The position numbers and the translations under genes are program-made. From Warburgia ugandensis (Eukaryota > Streptophyta > Magnoliopsida > Canellales > Canellaceae), in contig CP141126.1 in assembly GCA_035236585.1 (NCBI GenBank), positions 7,887,001 through 7,951,000 of the forward strand: DNA of 64,000 nt, in the 5' to 3' direction. Positions 43,782-57,100 of the stretch are shown here, one piece after another; within the stretch, counting starts at the first letter, position 1; every line of letters begins with the position of its first letter. A model generated the notes under the pieces. The model was not told where the DNA came from. It did no database searches and saw only the letters and a program-made list of their open reading frames with translations.

Positions 43782-45442
43782 GTGTTTAAACTTGCAAAAG
43801 TAAGAGAACAGAAGGGTAAAGACTTAGAGCATGTTAGGTGCATTAGAAGCGATGATCAAAGGGTATTAGTCAAAGATGATGAGATCAAACAAAGGTGGGA
43901 AATATACTTTAAAAAATTGTTAAATAACAATGGCCCTGATAATATAGGGATTGAAAATATTATAAATCTAAATAACATTGGATATTATAGATATGAACGT
44001 AGGATTAGAATACCTGAAATAAAAAAGGCATTGAGAAAGATGAAATCAGGAAAGGTCATGGGGCCTGATGGTATACCAATAGAGGTTTGAAAGCATATGA
44101 GAGATATTGGGGTAGTTTGGTTGACCAAGTTGTTTAACAAGATTATAAAATCAAAGAAAATACCTAATGAGTGGAGGAAAAGCTCTATTGTACCAATCTA
44201 TAAGAATAAATGAGACATTCAGACTTGTACTAATTATTGAGGGATCAAACTTATGAGCCACTCCATGAAACTTTTTGAAAGAGTGATTGAGAAGAGGTTA
44301 CGACATGAAACAAGTGTATCGGAGAATCAATTTGGTTTTATGCTTGGGAGGTCTACCATAAAAGCTATTTTCTTACTAAGACAATTAGTAGAAAAATATA
44401 GGGAGAGGAGAAAAGACCTCCACATGGTCTTTATCAACTTAGAGAAAGCTTATCATAGAGTCCTTAGAGAGTTAATATTGAGGGTGTTGGTGTAAAGGGG
44501 TTTCTCAAGGATATATAGACATAATTAAAGATATGTATGAGGGAGTGATAACAAATTTTAAGACCACTATTAGCGTGACTGGTGATTTTCCTGTCACTGT
44601 CAGATTGCACCAAGGATCGGCATTGAGCCCATACCTTTTCACATTAGTTATGGATGAGTTAACAAAACATCTACATGAGAAGATTCCTGGTGCATGCTAT
44701 TTGCAGACGATATAGTCCTACTTGATAAGACAAGGGAGGGCGTAAACATAAAGTTAGAGTTATGGAGAAAAGCATTAGAATCTGAAGGATTTATAATTAG
44801 CTGAACTAAGACAAAATATATGGAATGTAGTTTAAGCAAGGAGAGTAGGAGTGGAACATCAGTCAAGATTGATGACCAAGAGGTCCCCGTGAAATACTAC
44901 TTTCGATACTTAAGATCATTAATCTATGAGAGTGGAGAGATTGAGAGGGAGGTTACCAAGAGAATCTAAGTGGGTTGGAACAAATGGAGATGTGCATCGG
45001 GTGTTTTATGTGATCGGTGGGTGCCACTCAAACTAAAGGAAAAATTCTATAGGATGACTATAAGGCCAGTCATGCTCTATAGATCAGAGTGTTGGGCAGT
45101 TAAGGAATATGAAACTCATAGGATAAGCGTCGCAGAAATGAAGATGTTGAGATGGATGAGTGGTAAGATAAGAAATGATAGAATTAGAAATGAAAATATT
45201 AGAAAAAATTTAGGGGTACCACCAATAGGTAACAAGATAAGAGAGATTAGACTTAGATGGTTTGGACATATTCTGTTCAAAGGAGACTAACAACGGTACT
45301 AGTTAGAATGAGTGAGGCAATACAAGTAGAAGGTTCTAAAAGGGCAAGGGGAAGGCCCAAAAGAACGTGGATAGAAGTGGTGAAGAAGGATTTAAAAATT
45401 TTGGGACTAAATGAAGCAATGATATTTAATAGAGTAGAATGA
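43782..45442 (+). pseudogene. RTE reverse transcriptase remnant of second LINE
   Basis: Pieces at 43782-44090, 44253-44495, 44533-44715, 44970-45290 and 45257-45442 cover the RT and the C-terminal region. Stops follow [10 protein letters not shown] and RVLVL-type segments. The active-site FADDIVLLD can be read near 44698-44725, but in a shifted frame. [12 protein letters not shown] and [11 protein letters not shown] mark the 3' part. Confidence 0.85.
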
Positions 45443-45511
45443 AGAAATAAAATTTATTTGGCCGACCTCTAATTAGGATAAGATTTTGATGATGAGTTAT
45501 AGCCTTCAACT

Positions 45512-46438
45512 ATACATCGCACAACTCTGAAATTCAGAAGGTAGTTTCTGTTTGTTGGAAGAAATGATGTTTTGTTTGTGTAGAATACATTAAACGAGTC
45601 AACATAACATGACTCGTATAAATTTTTCTCAAAAGCAATAATTTCTTCTAACCTTTTTAGCTTTTGACTTTTTGGGTGCATTAAATGGCTGAAATTATTT
45701 ATATATTTTTATTTCAAAAGCATCCTGCAAATTAAAATATTTGACGTGTTAAATGAGTATCAGGTTGTCCTACCCATCTGGCATTTGACTTGGACTTAGT
45801 CCACTGCTGAACCGTAAGATGTGTCGAGAGGCAAATCCACAAACCCACAAAACGCAGCAGAGAAAACCCAAAAACAGTTGTTGGGTTCAATTCAGGGTTC
45901 ATTGATTTCAGTTACCCTAAAAATCTTGTTTTACATCCCCTTACCTCCGGCCTATTTTAACTGACCTCAAATCACAGGTTCCTGCTTCAGTCGTGGAATC
46001 CGAAGAAACCCACCATGATGGTTACCAAAGCAGAAAACCCAGATGGGCCGATTCTAAAAGGTGTACACTGCAATGGAGAAGGGCAACTGAATCTGGTTTT
46101 CCCCTCCCAATGCTGTGAATGGAAATGGGTACAGGGAAATAGAAAGGGAAAAACTAAAGTGGGCAAGATTTATTTATTTATTTTTTAAATGTTACAATGT
46201 TATTTCTCTCCTGGTGGGATAATCTATTCCAGCAGTGCAAGTCAACTGGCAACGTGGGCAGGGCAAGTTGTCATTCATCTAACATCGTCAAATATTTAAA
46301 CCGAAAAAATACAAGTTGAGGATAATTCTAATACATGTTTAGTATTAGAATGAAAAATTCCTACAAATTTAGGGTTTAAATAATGATTTTTCTGTTTTCT
46401 TTTGGATGCAGATATTCCCTTTCACAATGCCCGCGCAT
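45512..46438. other. Intergenic, no gene seen
   Basis: No recognisable coding or repeat sequence. Confidence 0.4.
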
Positions 46439-46600
46439 TCGAGCCTTGCCGGAACAGTAAAGATTGTCGTCATGTGAGTCTTGGTGGAACCAGTCTAGTG
46501 CTAAATGCAAGGTAAGGTCGCCTACTATAAGTCCTTGTGGTCTGCCCTTTCTCTAGACCCTGCATAGGCCGAAGCTTCATGCACCAGGGCTGCCCTTTTA
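46439..46600 (+). mobile_element. Au-type SINE, diverged
   Basis: It starts GAGCCTTGCCGGAACAG and ends CACCAGGGCTGCCCTTTT; the middle AAACAGCCTCTTG block is altered. Confidence 0.78.
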
Positions 46601-46949
46601 ATGCCTACACATCCAAGTATGAATTTTGATATAGTGGTCACCAACCACCAGGGCGGGTTTATACTAGCAGTAAAATTACGAGTGGGTCCATGATTTTGTT
46701 GATTCAGACCGTTTATCAAAGATCCAGATAAAGCAGGGTGTAAATGAAAATATTGGACGATAATTAAGACTGGGCATCCGTATATGTCACTGAGAGGCTG
46801 TTTGGCATGAGTATAACAACTATGGATTAAGTTGCGTCCGGTCAATGTATTTAAAAAAAAAAAAAAACCTCATGAAAAGTTAGTTTAACATTAGGAGAAA
46901 AAAGGATTAAGTTATTAATGGATTATGATTTTTCCTTATTATTTGCTGG

Positions 46950-47081
46950 CTTGGATTGGTAAAGTTGTCGTTGTGTGACTTTGAGGTCATGGGTTCAAGG
47001 TGTTGAATTATAGACCCTTATGGTCTACTCCCTGAATCCCGCATATGCTGGGAGCTTGCACCAAGTCTGCTCTTTTTATTT
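46950..47081 (+). mobile_element. Au-type SINE with internal deletion
   Basis: The head (GTAAAGTTGTCGTTGTGTG, GAGGTCATGGGTTCAAGG) joins directly to the 3' half (ATAGACCCTTATGGTC), so about 45 bases of the middle are missing. Confidence 0.75.
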
Positions 47082-47219
47082 GCTGCCTTAAAACATACAA
47101 GATAAAATATACGTATTATGGGTGCAAATAGCAGGGTAGAACGTCACAAATCTAGATATGCCTTAATCCCTAATATGTTATTCATTTGCAAAATAACCTC
47201 ACCAAGTACCTTGTTAAAC

Positions 47220-47268
47220 GTCATCATCATCATCAAGACCTTATCCTAATTAGGGGTCGGCTATATCT
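47220..47268 (-). mobile_element. RTE LINE 3' tail fragment
   Basis: CATCATCATCATCAAGACC followed by TTATCCTAATTAGGGGTCGG is the reversed RTE terminus; only about 50 bp are present. Confidence 0.75.
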
Positions 47269-47269
47269 T

Positions 47270-48202
47270 GTCAAACACGTTTGACAGCCGACCTTATTGA
47301 ATACGTTTGATGAATTAAGTGGGGTCAATGAACCCTTGGGAAAAAGATGGTAGTGTTTTCATTGGCGCCAACTCTTCTGCCTCTTCCTGACTTATTTGAG
47401 TAACTTTTAACATGTGAGTCTAAGCATTTCCATTGCACGCTGAAATCCACTTCCGTGGTCATTCGGTGTAATCTCTTGTTAATCTAAAGGTTAATAGGGG
47501 AGTATCTATTAGTCCCCTAATCTAAAGGTTAATACAAGGCCCAGTAGAGGTCTCATACAGGGAATATGGACTTAAACATTCTCCATTTCTTGAGTATTAC
47601 GTTTCATTCTATTGGGTGAGGCTGACATTGGTTTGAATCTCATTATCCCCTCTAATACGGCACTAGCTTATTTAAGGGTTTCAACCAGGCCCCCGGCTGC
47701 AAAAGGGCACATGGTTTGACCTACTTCTTTGATTTCCTTTCTCTCGTATCAAGAACTTTAGGGGGATGGTGGGCCCTGGGTCTCGTTTATTGGTATGCTG
47801 GGCTTGACCATAGAGAAGTGGGGCCTAGTAAAATGAACGAGTCAAAATGTTGAAAAGTTTTGCTCTAAAAAACTGAAGTAATTGGAAGTTTGAAGAATTG
47901 GAAGTCTGAGAGCCAAGCGACGTGGTGGAAAAGCATGCCACGTACTAAGCTTTCTACCCTTATAAATTGGACTACTGTGTAGACCAAGGTGACCGACCGA
48001 AAAGCACCCCCGCCACCCCACCCGTCTCTCTATCTCACTCACTCAATCAATAAAACCCCGTACATCTAACCGTTCAAAAAATATTTTTAAAAAACATTAT
48101 TATATATAATTTATGTATAAATTAAGTAATATTAATTATTTAATGCTCCTTCGATCTCATATAAAAGTCACTGGTTCTAGACTAGAAAATAACATTTTGT
48201 AA
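47270..48202. other. Intergenic, no gene seen
   Basis: Non-coding sequence without recognised elements. Confidence 0.35.
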
Positions 48203-48302
48203 AAGACAAGTTAAAGCTACATGCTATTGACCCATATGATCCACCTCTTCCTTTAATCCTTCGTATTTGGGAGCTTGATACACCAGGGCTACCTCTTTTT
48301 TC
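48203..48302 (+). mobile_element. Au-type SINE 3' fragment, diverged
   Basis: It contains GCTATTGACCCATATGATCC and ACACCAGGGCTACCTCTTTT, the degraded 3' half of the SINE. Confidence 0.6.
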
Positions 48303-48698
48303 CCTCTGTCCTGTACATAAAAGTCAATAACTATTAATTATAAGTTTTCACTTATATTCTTATCATGTTAATGGATTTACATGACACTAGTAAATATGAT
48401 CAGAATGTATTAAAGGATATAAATGAAATTATGTATAATGGGGCATGAGAAGCATTTGTTTTTTCAAAGGGAACCAATAACATGTGGCACAGTGAAAGTA
48501 CATAATAAGCTGAGAGAGACTCAAGGGTAGGATCTTTGCACACTGGCGATGCGTAGCATCTGGTCTGGATAAGAACAAAACACGGCCCTCCTGCATAGGA
48601 AAGTCGCAGAAGTGTCCGTACGAGGCGTGGCTTACTAGCACAGACGGATCATTCGATTCAAGGCTATGTCACTCTGGAAGGAAAATGGCAGCAGGAAG

Positions 48699-49243
48699 GC
48701 TTGGCAATTTGGGTTGGCAAGTCATGTTCGTGACGGATCGAGACTAAGGGTCAACATGAACACGACTCGCTTAATAATAGTGTCAAGAACCCGTGACTCG
48801 AACACGACATGATTATTAAACGAGTTGACACGATATGACTCGTGTAACACGATTAAATAAATATAAAATAACTAATATATAATGGTTTTTGAAGAACCAT
48901 CCTAATTACTATAATAATATAAGATGATTTTAGATAAACCGTTAATATTTGTAATATAAGATGGTTTTTGAAGAATCGTCTTAGTTTCTGATGAACGGTC
49001 CTATATTTTCAACCCAATTGGTTAACAACTTGCGGAATAGATGGGTCAACACAATGAATTAATAGGTCGCGTGTTAAACAGGCTAACACAACGGGTTAAC
49101 ATTGATTGACCCAAATACGACACAATTTTTTGAGTGTTATTTTTTGGTTGACTCAAAAATAACACAAACATGATAAGACTCGACCTTAACCCGCTAAATT
49201 CTTATCGGGTTCAAGTCATGTTATCTTGTCGTCATATTTTACC
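48699..49243. repeat. Possible non-autonomous DNA element upstream of the LRR kinase gene
   Basis: The sequence is rich in ACGACTCG, GGGTCAACA, CGAGTTGACACG and AACGGGTTAACA motifs and ends TTTTACCACCCCTA. That style is common in plant MITE-like elements with AGGGGTGGCAA ends. The left terminus is poorly defined and no target duplication was seen. Confidence 0.35.
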
Positions 49244-49730
49244 ACCCCTAATAGCAAGTCTTCAAAACAAAAAAAAAGGAAATCTAGACTCTGCTTTGGC
49301 ACTTCAAAGTCTTCTAACAAGACAGTCAAGATCTTCCCAAAGGGCTCCACGCGGAGGATAAAGTAAGATTTTTGACTAGAGGCGAGAGCCAGAAAGGCAG
49401 ACTTGGTAAGATTGGACATTTGCAGCAGAATTCCAAGTGAAAATCCATTGAGAATCCAACAGAACCATTCTCTGCATATCTCAGGAATCGAGGGGTATTT
49501 CTGTTACAAGAAACGCGGACAGATGGACCCGTAGAATGTGGTGTACTGGTACTGGTGATAGTCAAGTCAACAGAACCATGTCAGGTCCCGTTTCAGTCAA
49601 CGCAGCCCCTTCCCAGGAAAAGAAGCACCAATGTAATGTGCCATTCTCCTCTGCTCCTACAAAATCATCTTCATCTTCCCCAAGAACGAAACATATGGTG
49701 TAAGAGGAAGACAAACTGCAACTAGCTAAA

Positions 49731-52700
49731 ATGAACAGGTATGTTCATGGATCCTTCTTCTTCTTATTCCTCTTCTTCAATATCTCGCTTGTCTTCTGTC
49801 AATTATCTCAAAATCAGACAGACATCATTACCAGACTTGCTTTCCAATTTCGAATATCTCCTTGGAACACCAGTAGATCGAATCCCTGTTCTTGGAGAGG
49901 AGTTGGGTGCTCTGGAAACTCCATAACCAACCTCTCTTTGTCTGGTTTTGGCATTTCTAGCAATGATTTTCTTGTGGGTTTGTGTCAAATTGATTCCTTA
50001 CAGTCTCTTGATCTTTCTAACAATTCCTTGAGCACCATTCCTCCTCGTTTTATCGATGATTGCGGTATGATAAGTGGGTTAAGGATGCTGAATTTCAGCG
50101 TTAACATGTTGGGTGGTTTCTTGCCTGCTTTTACTGGTTTTGCTGGTTTGCAGTTCTTGGACTTGTCGTTTAATCTCTTTTCTGGGAACGTTACTCTTCA
50201 GCTAGATCGGTTGGCTCAACTTAGAAGCTTGAATTTGAGCAGTAATCGCTTTAACGGTTTCGTTCCTACCAATCTTGGAAGGGGGATGGTTTTAGGGGAG
50301 TTGCAGCTCTCAAAGAACCAATTTCAAGGTCCAATTCCAGAAGAGCTCACGAGTTACGCAAATTTGACCTTTTTAGATCTCAGTGAGAACAGAATTACTG
50401 GTTCCATTCCTGCTCAGGTAGGAGCTCTGTCCAAGTTAGAAATTCTTCTCCTTTCTTCCAATAATCTGACTGGAGAAATCCCTCAGAATCTTTTGAATAT
50501 CACGACCCTGACACGATTTGCCGCCAACCAAAATCACTTTATGGGATCAATACCACGGGGGATTTCTAGCAACCTCAGGAGTTTGGACCTTAGCTACAAT
50601 TTTTTAAGCGGGGCGATTCCATCAGACCTTCTACAAGCTCCCAGTCTACGGATCATTGATCTAACATCCAATTCACTAGAAGGAGCAATACCTACGAACA
50701 TCTCGAGCAATCTGTTCCGCTTGAGATTAAGCTTCAATTCGCTTAATGGGACTATTCCTCCCACCGTAGGGCAGCTCACTCATTTGGCATATCTTGAAAT
50801 GGAAGGAAACAGGTTGAGTGGGGAAATTCCCTCTGAGCTGGTAAAGTGCCCCAATTTGGCACTTTTGAATCTTGGTCAGAACCATTTGCAAGGTCAACTG
50901 CCGAAAGAATTGACCGAGCTTCATCAGCTGCAAGTTCTGAAGCTTGATAGGAACAATTTCAGAGGCGAAATTCCTCTTGAAATTTCTCAACTACGGAGAT
51001 TGTTTACACTGAATATGAGCCAGAACTCACTCACTGGCACAATTCCTGAAGGAATATCGAGCTTATCGGAGCTTCTGAGCTTACATTTGGGAGATAATGA
51101 ACTTACTGGTTCAATACCTGAGGGAATTGCTGACTTGCGTGTGCTTTTAGAACTACAGTTGGGGAGAAACAGACTTTCTGGACAAATTCCAAGAATGCCA
51201 CTTGGCTTGCAGATTGCCCTCAACCTCAGTTACAATATCTTCAATGGATCCATTCCTGGGACTTTTGATAGACTGCAGACCTTGGAAGTTTTAGATCTCT
51301 CTAACAATGGGTTTACGGGGCAGGTTCCAGCGTTCTTGAGTGGCCTGGTCAGCTTGACACAACTGGATATTTCCAATAACCAACTTTCCGGAGCTCTTCC
51401 AAGTTTCCGTTCGGGGTTAATTCTCAAATATGCTGGAAATAGGAATCTACATGCAGCCCCACCACCTTCCCCAGGCTCAGTTCCTGCAAGCATTTCACAA
51501 AGAAGAAGAATTCCAACCATAGTGGTGATTGTTGTGACAATTGCAAGTGCTATTCTTGTTGTTGGAGTTGTGGCAGTGATTCTCAAATTGGTTTCAAGAC
51601 GATTTTATCGGGTGGATGACGAAAATCTGCAGCCAGGCGAACACCCTGGTGATGTGATCGATGGGCATCTCATAACTGCAAATAGTCTTCACAGATCCCG
51701 TATCGACTTCACCAGAGCCATGGAAGCAGTTAAGAATCCTGCTAATGTCATCCTGAAGAGCAGGTTCTCAACATTCTATAAAGCCACCATGCCTTGTGGA
51801 ATGAGTTACTGTGTCAAGAAGCTGAACTGCAGTGACAAGATATTCGAGTCGGGGAGCCAGGAAAGGTTTGGGCAAGTGCTGGAACTCCTAGGAAGGCTGA
51901 GCAATTCAAAGATCATGACCCCCCTTGCTTATGCTTTTAGTGCTGATACTGCATATATGTTTTACGAATATGTCCACAAGGGTACTGTTTTTGATTTTCT
52001 TCACGGAAGTACAGGAGATGCTCTAGACTGGCCACGTCGTTACACCATAGCACTAGGAGTAGCTCAAGGTCTGGCTTTTCTCCACGGGTGCACTGATGCG
52101 ATTCTTCTCCTACACCTTTCAACAAAGACTATCCTACTGAAGTCTTGGAATGAGCCTCAGATAGCAGATATAGAGCTTTGCCAAGTCATTGATCCTTCCA
52201 AGAGTATTGGTGGCCTTTCTTACCTTGCTGGTTCTGTAGGCTACATTCATCCAGGTGAGAAAGCTATGAAACAATTTGTGCATAACTGATTACTAGCATG
52301 CTCTGTCTGCATCCCATACTGCATTCCCTAACTTTTCAAGATCTACAACATCACTCTTCATTTTGCTTGTACTATGTCCTTTCAATTGATGTTCATTGCT
52401 TAAATTACTTTTAAGGGCATGCCTGCATTTCCCTTCCTTATCTCAGATTTTTTGTCTTGGTTGTTGAAGTCGATTTAGTTCCGTACCTTTTCTGGGACCT
52501 ATAGTTCTGATACCACTCCTTCGACATCAGACAGTAAGACCAGTCCAAACCTATTTAGTACTACTGATGGACTGTTTTCAACTAACTTGCATGGCAACAA
52601 TTATCTATCTTTGGTTGGTAAGTTCACTGTTTATGATTGCAGAGTACGCTTACACAATGAGGGTGACAATGGCTGGAAACGTCTACAGTTATGGAGTCGT

Positions 52701-52950
52701 TTTACTGGAATTACTGACGGGGAAACCCCCTGTCAGCGATGGAACTGAGTTAGCCAAGTGGGTAGTGAGTCATTCAGCTCAGAAAGATTCATTGGAGCAG
52801 ATCCTTGATCCTAGTGTGAGCAAAACGTCACCTGCAGTTTGCAGTCAAATGCTCTCAGTCCTCAAGGTTGCTCAGGCTTGTGTTAGCATCTCACCCGAGG
52901 CAAGACCTCAGATGAAAAATGTAGTCAGGATGCTGCTTAACGCAAAATAA
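49731..52950 (+). CDS. LRR receptor-like kinase, PXC3-like, atypical kinase domain
   Basis: Two exons, 49731-52254 and 52643-52950, joined across a GTGAGA...GCAG intron in matching phase (CCAG|AGTAC gives P-E-Y), encode 943 residues. There is a hydrophobic signal peptide at residues 1-24, a cap motif NPCSWRGVGC (about 52-61), roughly twenty LRRs to about residue 560, a transmembrane helix near 596-620 (VVIVVTIASAILVVGVVAVI), then a kinase-like domain. The invariant lysine is kept (CVKKLN), but the glycine loop is replaced (RFSTFYKA), the HRD loop reads HLSTKTILL and the DFG position reads IADIELC, so phosphotransfer is unlikely. The C-terminus has GNVYSYGVVLLELLTGKPP and RPQMKNVVRML. The overall pattern matches the At2g41820/PXC3 group, linked to vascular development. 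It probably acts as a plasma-membrane co-receptor or pseudokinase (inference). Confidence 0.93.
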
Positions 52951-53577
52951 AGTATAGAGAGCACAAGCAAGCGTCAGTCTTGTACAGGGTACGTCAATTT
53001 GATTTTGGTTTCTATATGGGCGATTCACGTTTTTCAGGAAATGAGATGGTTACGTGCTTATCATCCAACTTGTAAGATATAAGCCTTTTTTTGTACCACA
53101 TACTTTTCAGCCTTTCCCGGATTGTTATTACTATACCTATGCATCTTACAGTTGCTGTTTTCTTATGTTTTTCTCTTTGAACTGTTTGCTTATTTGTGTT
53201 TCACCTCGTGAGGGACCAAAAGTTAGATAGAGTGATTATGATCCTGCCTTTTTGTCAAACAATTCCACGGAATCGTTGCTTCATTATCCCAGTAAATTAT
53301 CGGTTGAACCAAAACAAAGTGATTCACAGAATTATCAGGTCTTTTTGGGGTTCTCGGGTTGTCAAACCATCTATAACAGCAGTACTAGAACAGCCAACTC
53401 TCTGTCTATAACAAGGTAACACCACAAGGTTCCTAAAATTTCACAGCACACGATATAAACATCTACTGTAGAGGCAATCTAATGTGCTGCTTTCGGCATT
53501 CGATGGCAAAGAAGTGAAGTTGGAGAGGATGAAGACAAGCAATGACAATATTTATTTAACAGATCAACCACTTAAAA
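52951..53577 (+). other. 3' side of the LRR kinase gene and spacer
   Basis: Likely 3' untranslated region then intergenic DNA; no further gene seen. Confidence 0.4.
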
Positions 53578-53758
53578 AGGGCAGCCCCCGGTGCACGAAG
53601 CTCCCGCCTATGCGGGGTCCGGGGAAGGGGCGGGCCACAATGGCCTAAAGTAGGCAACCTTACCTTGCATTTTTACAAGAGGCTGATTCCACGCCTTGAA
53701 CCCGTGACCTCAAGGTCACATGATGACAACTTTTACCATTGCGCCAAGGCTCCCCTTC
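53578..53758 (-). mobile_element. Au-type SINE, full length, low divergence
   Basis: Complete consensus on the minus strand with a 17-bp target duplication AGATCAACCACTTAAAA / AGATCAACCACCTAAAA (53561-53577 and 53759-53775). One mismatch; one of the best-preserved copies. Confidence 0.93.
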
Positions 53759-54116
53759 AGATCAACCACCTAAAACTGACATTAATAAGAAAACTGCCAA
53801 TTGTCTGGAGCTTTACTGTCGGTGTGAAGAAAATACGGGAACGCATTGCAAGAAATAGAAAGCAAAATTGAAGCGCCATTTTCTTCAGGACTCTTCTCTG
53901 AAGTTCCAGGCACTGGTCAGAGAGGATAGTCTCTACCTCATTCTAATGCCATGAATTACTATCGTGAAATTTCTACCAACAACAACTAAAACTTTGGCGC
54001 TCTATCAAGGAGATGATGCGTCAAATGACGGAGACTGGCTGCCAGAGACGAACAGAAATATAATCCCATCTCAATGAAGGAACCACGATAAGAGGTACAG
54101 GCTTGTAGCACAGAGA

Positions 54117-57100
54117 CTAAAAAGTGATATCTTTGGGGTCCTCAATTATTTTTGCTAGAGTTTGCAAAAAGGAAGCGAGATCAGCGCCATATATAACACG
54201 GTGATCTGCAGTAACATTTACCTGCAAGGATTCACAAGTACCCATGTGAGAACAAGGCACATGCTTGGAAGTAGCTAGCAAATGGGTAGAGCACAAACAG
54301 TTCTTACCTGCATCTGACTTTTCATACCGATCCGGCCATCCTTGGTAGCGACGACAGTAGGTTGTGATGCACCAACAGCCATAATTGCCCCCTGAAGACC
54401 AGAGTCCAGGCACAAAAGCTGTCTGTAAGCCTTATCCTCGTATAAAAGAGAACCAATTTCCAAAGCTGCAAACTTGCAGTGGCAAGCAGTTTATGATGTA
54501 GATTTACTTACAGTTCCAGGAGGCAGAATTGCATCAAAACGATCCACACCAAACATACCAAGGTTTGAGAGGGTGAATGTCCCTGCAAAATCAACAAAAT
54601 GAAATCATCAACAGCATCCAGTATAATTTTTTTTCACCAGAATTTCAAGTAGCATCAGAACAAATCAATAAGTGACAGGTGAGTGTAAAATGTACAATTT
54701 TTTTTTATATTTTTCTTCTGGAAACATAACGAAAGTTCTTTTAAAACAACTGAATAAAAACAAGTGAGGGCTGGGGTGACTATAAAGAGTTCACTTTGTC
54801 AAATTTGAACACTGCAGTCAAACAGACCACATCCTAATATGTAACTTAGCTGCCAATCACTAATCTTATTGGAAGTGATCCCTCCACTACAAAGTTCTAC
54901 CGGTTTCACTCCTTGAGCAACAAGTCTGCCATTTCATTCAGTGATCTCGTTGTACAAAATGGATTCAGCTCTGTGACTCGGTTTTTTTTAGTGAAGCTTC
55001 TTCTACTAAATTCCCAGAAAACATGTACTTGAAATATGAAGCCCTTAAAGCAGCATATCTTGGCCTCAATTCAATCTGTGGTTCCAACTGATTAGAAAAT
55101 TGATAAACTCCACTAATTCAACAAAAGTAACGAAAATTCAATGAAAGAATCTGATACAGAGTTCATGACTACACCAGACAATCTGATCGTACTCAGTTGG
55201 CGAATGATGCTAACACTGGTTTCTTTGACAGAGATCCAGTTTACAATTCTAGCTTTTGAGGAGCTAGATCCTCCCACAATTACCTAATCCCCCCTCCCAC
55301 TCATTTCCCCCCTTCCTCTTATCCTTTCTTTACCAGATGTAACTGAATTCTGTTCTTCCTCTGTTCTTTCCTTCTTTTCTGTTATACAACTCTCCTCTCT
55401 GTTATGAGAACCAGTAGACTCTTTGTCCTTCTTCTTGTATAAAACTTGCCAAATCTACCGTCCTTTGGCTCATTTGATGTAACAGAAATACATATAGATA
55501 AACACTCCATCATGGTTTCTTAGCAGTCCAGTGACTTTTGTAGATGTCAAGAGAGTTTTCGACTCTCAAAATTTTGAATGCTAGCACTGTAATGAAGCTA
55601 CCATTTAATAAATATTTATGAATACAGCTTCCAATGAACACTCAACTGATAAAGGGACAAAATACGCGCCAAAACACAAAGTAAATCAAAGATTTTATCA
55701 AAAACTGATTCTCAAGTCTGATTCTTGCCTAATTACAAGCTCAATAGTGGACCTGATTAGCATGATAGTCAGCCTGTTGATGCTACTAAGGAAAGCTGTA
55801 GAGATTATTGCTATTCATGAATCTAGTTGATCAAGCAAAAGGTCATTCTTTAGACAGATATGCTCCCAATTATCAACTGCATTATGTGCGTGGACTTTAA
55901 GCTCCACATATGAGATAATATTTTCTAGCTTGCACTTCTAATTAGCCGAAGAATGTGTATTCTAATGGATGAAAATTTAGACAATGATCAAGTCCCGTTG
56001 TTCATCAATATGGAGCTAACTCAGTTAATTTTATGGCATTCAGAAGGAACCAGGTGACAGAAATGGCTATCACTAAATTCATTGTTATTCATGCAAAGGT
56101 TGATTAATTTTCTCACCTAAGATCCTTCCTAAAACATTATATTCTGTTGACACTAGTTATTGATTAACGGCTAAGTTTGGATTCTTTTGGGCGAAGATTT
56201 CTAGATGTCAATTATTGGAGTTTTTCTTCTCATAAACCAATTACCCAGAAAAATAATGTAGATATAATAAAATATTTGTAATAATTGCTAGTATTAAGGA
56301 TCAACAAAATGAATCTCCATGATGTCAAGGTGAAAAGGGAACATGACTACTAAAAAATGGGGCAGCCTATAGCATGAAGCTTCCCCGTATGTAGGGTCCA
56401 GGGAAGGGGCAGACCACAAAAGGTCTATAGTATGCGGCCTCACTTTGCATTTTTGCAAGAAGCTGTTTCCATGCCTTGATCCTATGACCTCCAGGTCACA
56501 TAACGACAACAGTGCCATTGCGCCAAAGCTCCCCTTCTGTACAAGAAAATTATGCACTCCAGATATAAGCTCCAGTGAAAAGTTATGATGATTAGAGAAA
56601 ATGAGGTTCTCTGGTAGAATGTTATCATTTCAGAAACCAAGACCTGGGCCATGCAAAATTTTACAGATCACCACTACTCTTATTTCTGTTCAAGTGGTTC
56701 AAGCAAAAAGTTTGAATCTATTAATTTGGGGTGCTATGTTAAAGGACTTGACAGTCGTGTTTTGTTTATTTAATCCTGAGGAACTAAACAGGAAAAATCA
56801 AGAGACTAGTATAATATGGATTAGCAGATTTGATTGTTGGATTTGTATGAAGAACGATGGAGATTGATTGACTCAAGGTCGAACACCACTGCAAAACATA
56901 TACCATGATTTTGCAAAGTATTCAATGCAAATGTCAAATTTTCAAGTAACTAATAACCTATCCTTTTGTTATCGAATTCTCAATCAGAATTTGTTTTGTT
57001 TATCTTTCATGAATGACAATTTTCAAGATTTACTACTGCATGAAATGTGTGGTAGAAAATCAATTAAAGGGGCAGCCCAGTGCACAAAGCTCTCACGTAC

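Larger units (their letters stand above)
42346..45494 (+). mobile_element. RTE-clade LINE, 5'-truncated, second copy
   Basis: Same family and orientation as 13125-17860. It starts within the 5' region (TTTTAAAACTATGGCAACCC) and ends AGGATAAGATTTTGATGATG. Target duplication AGTTCTAGCCTTTAACT (42329-42345) and AGTTATAGCCTTCAACT (45495-45511). It shows the uninterrupted sites of both nested insertions in the first LINE, confirming them. Confidence 0.9.
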
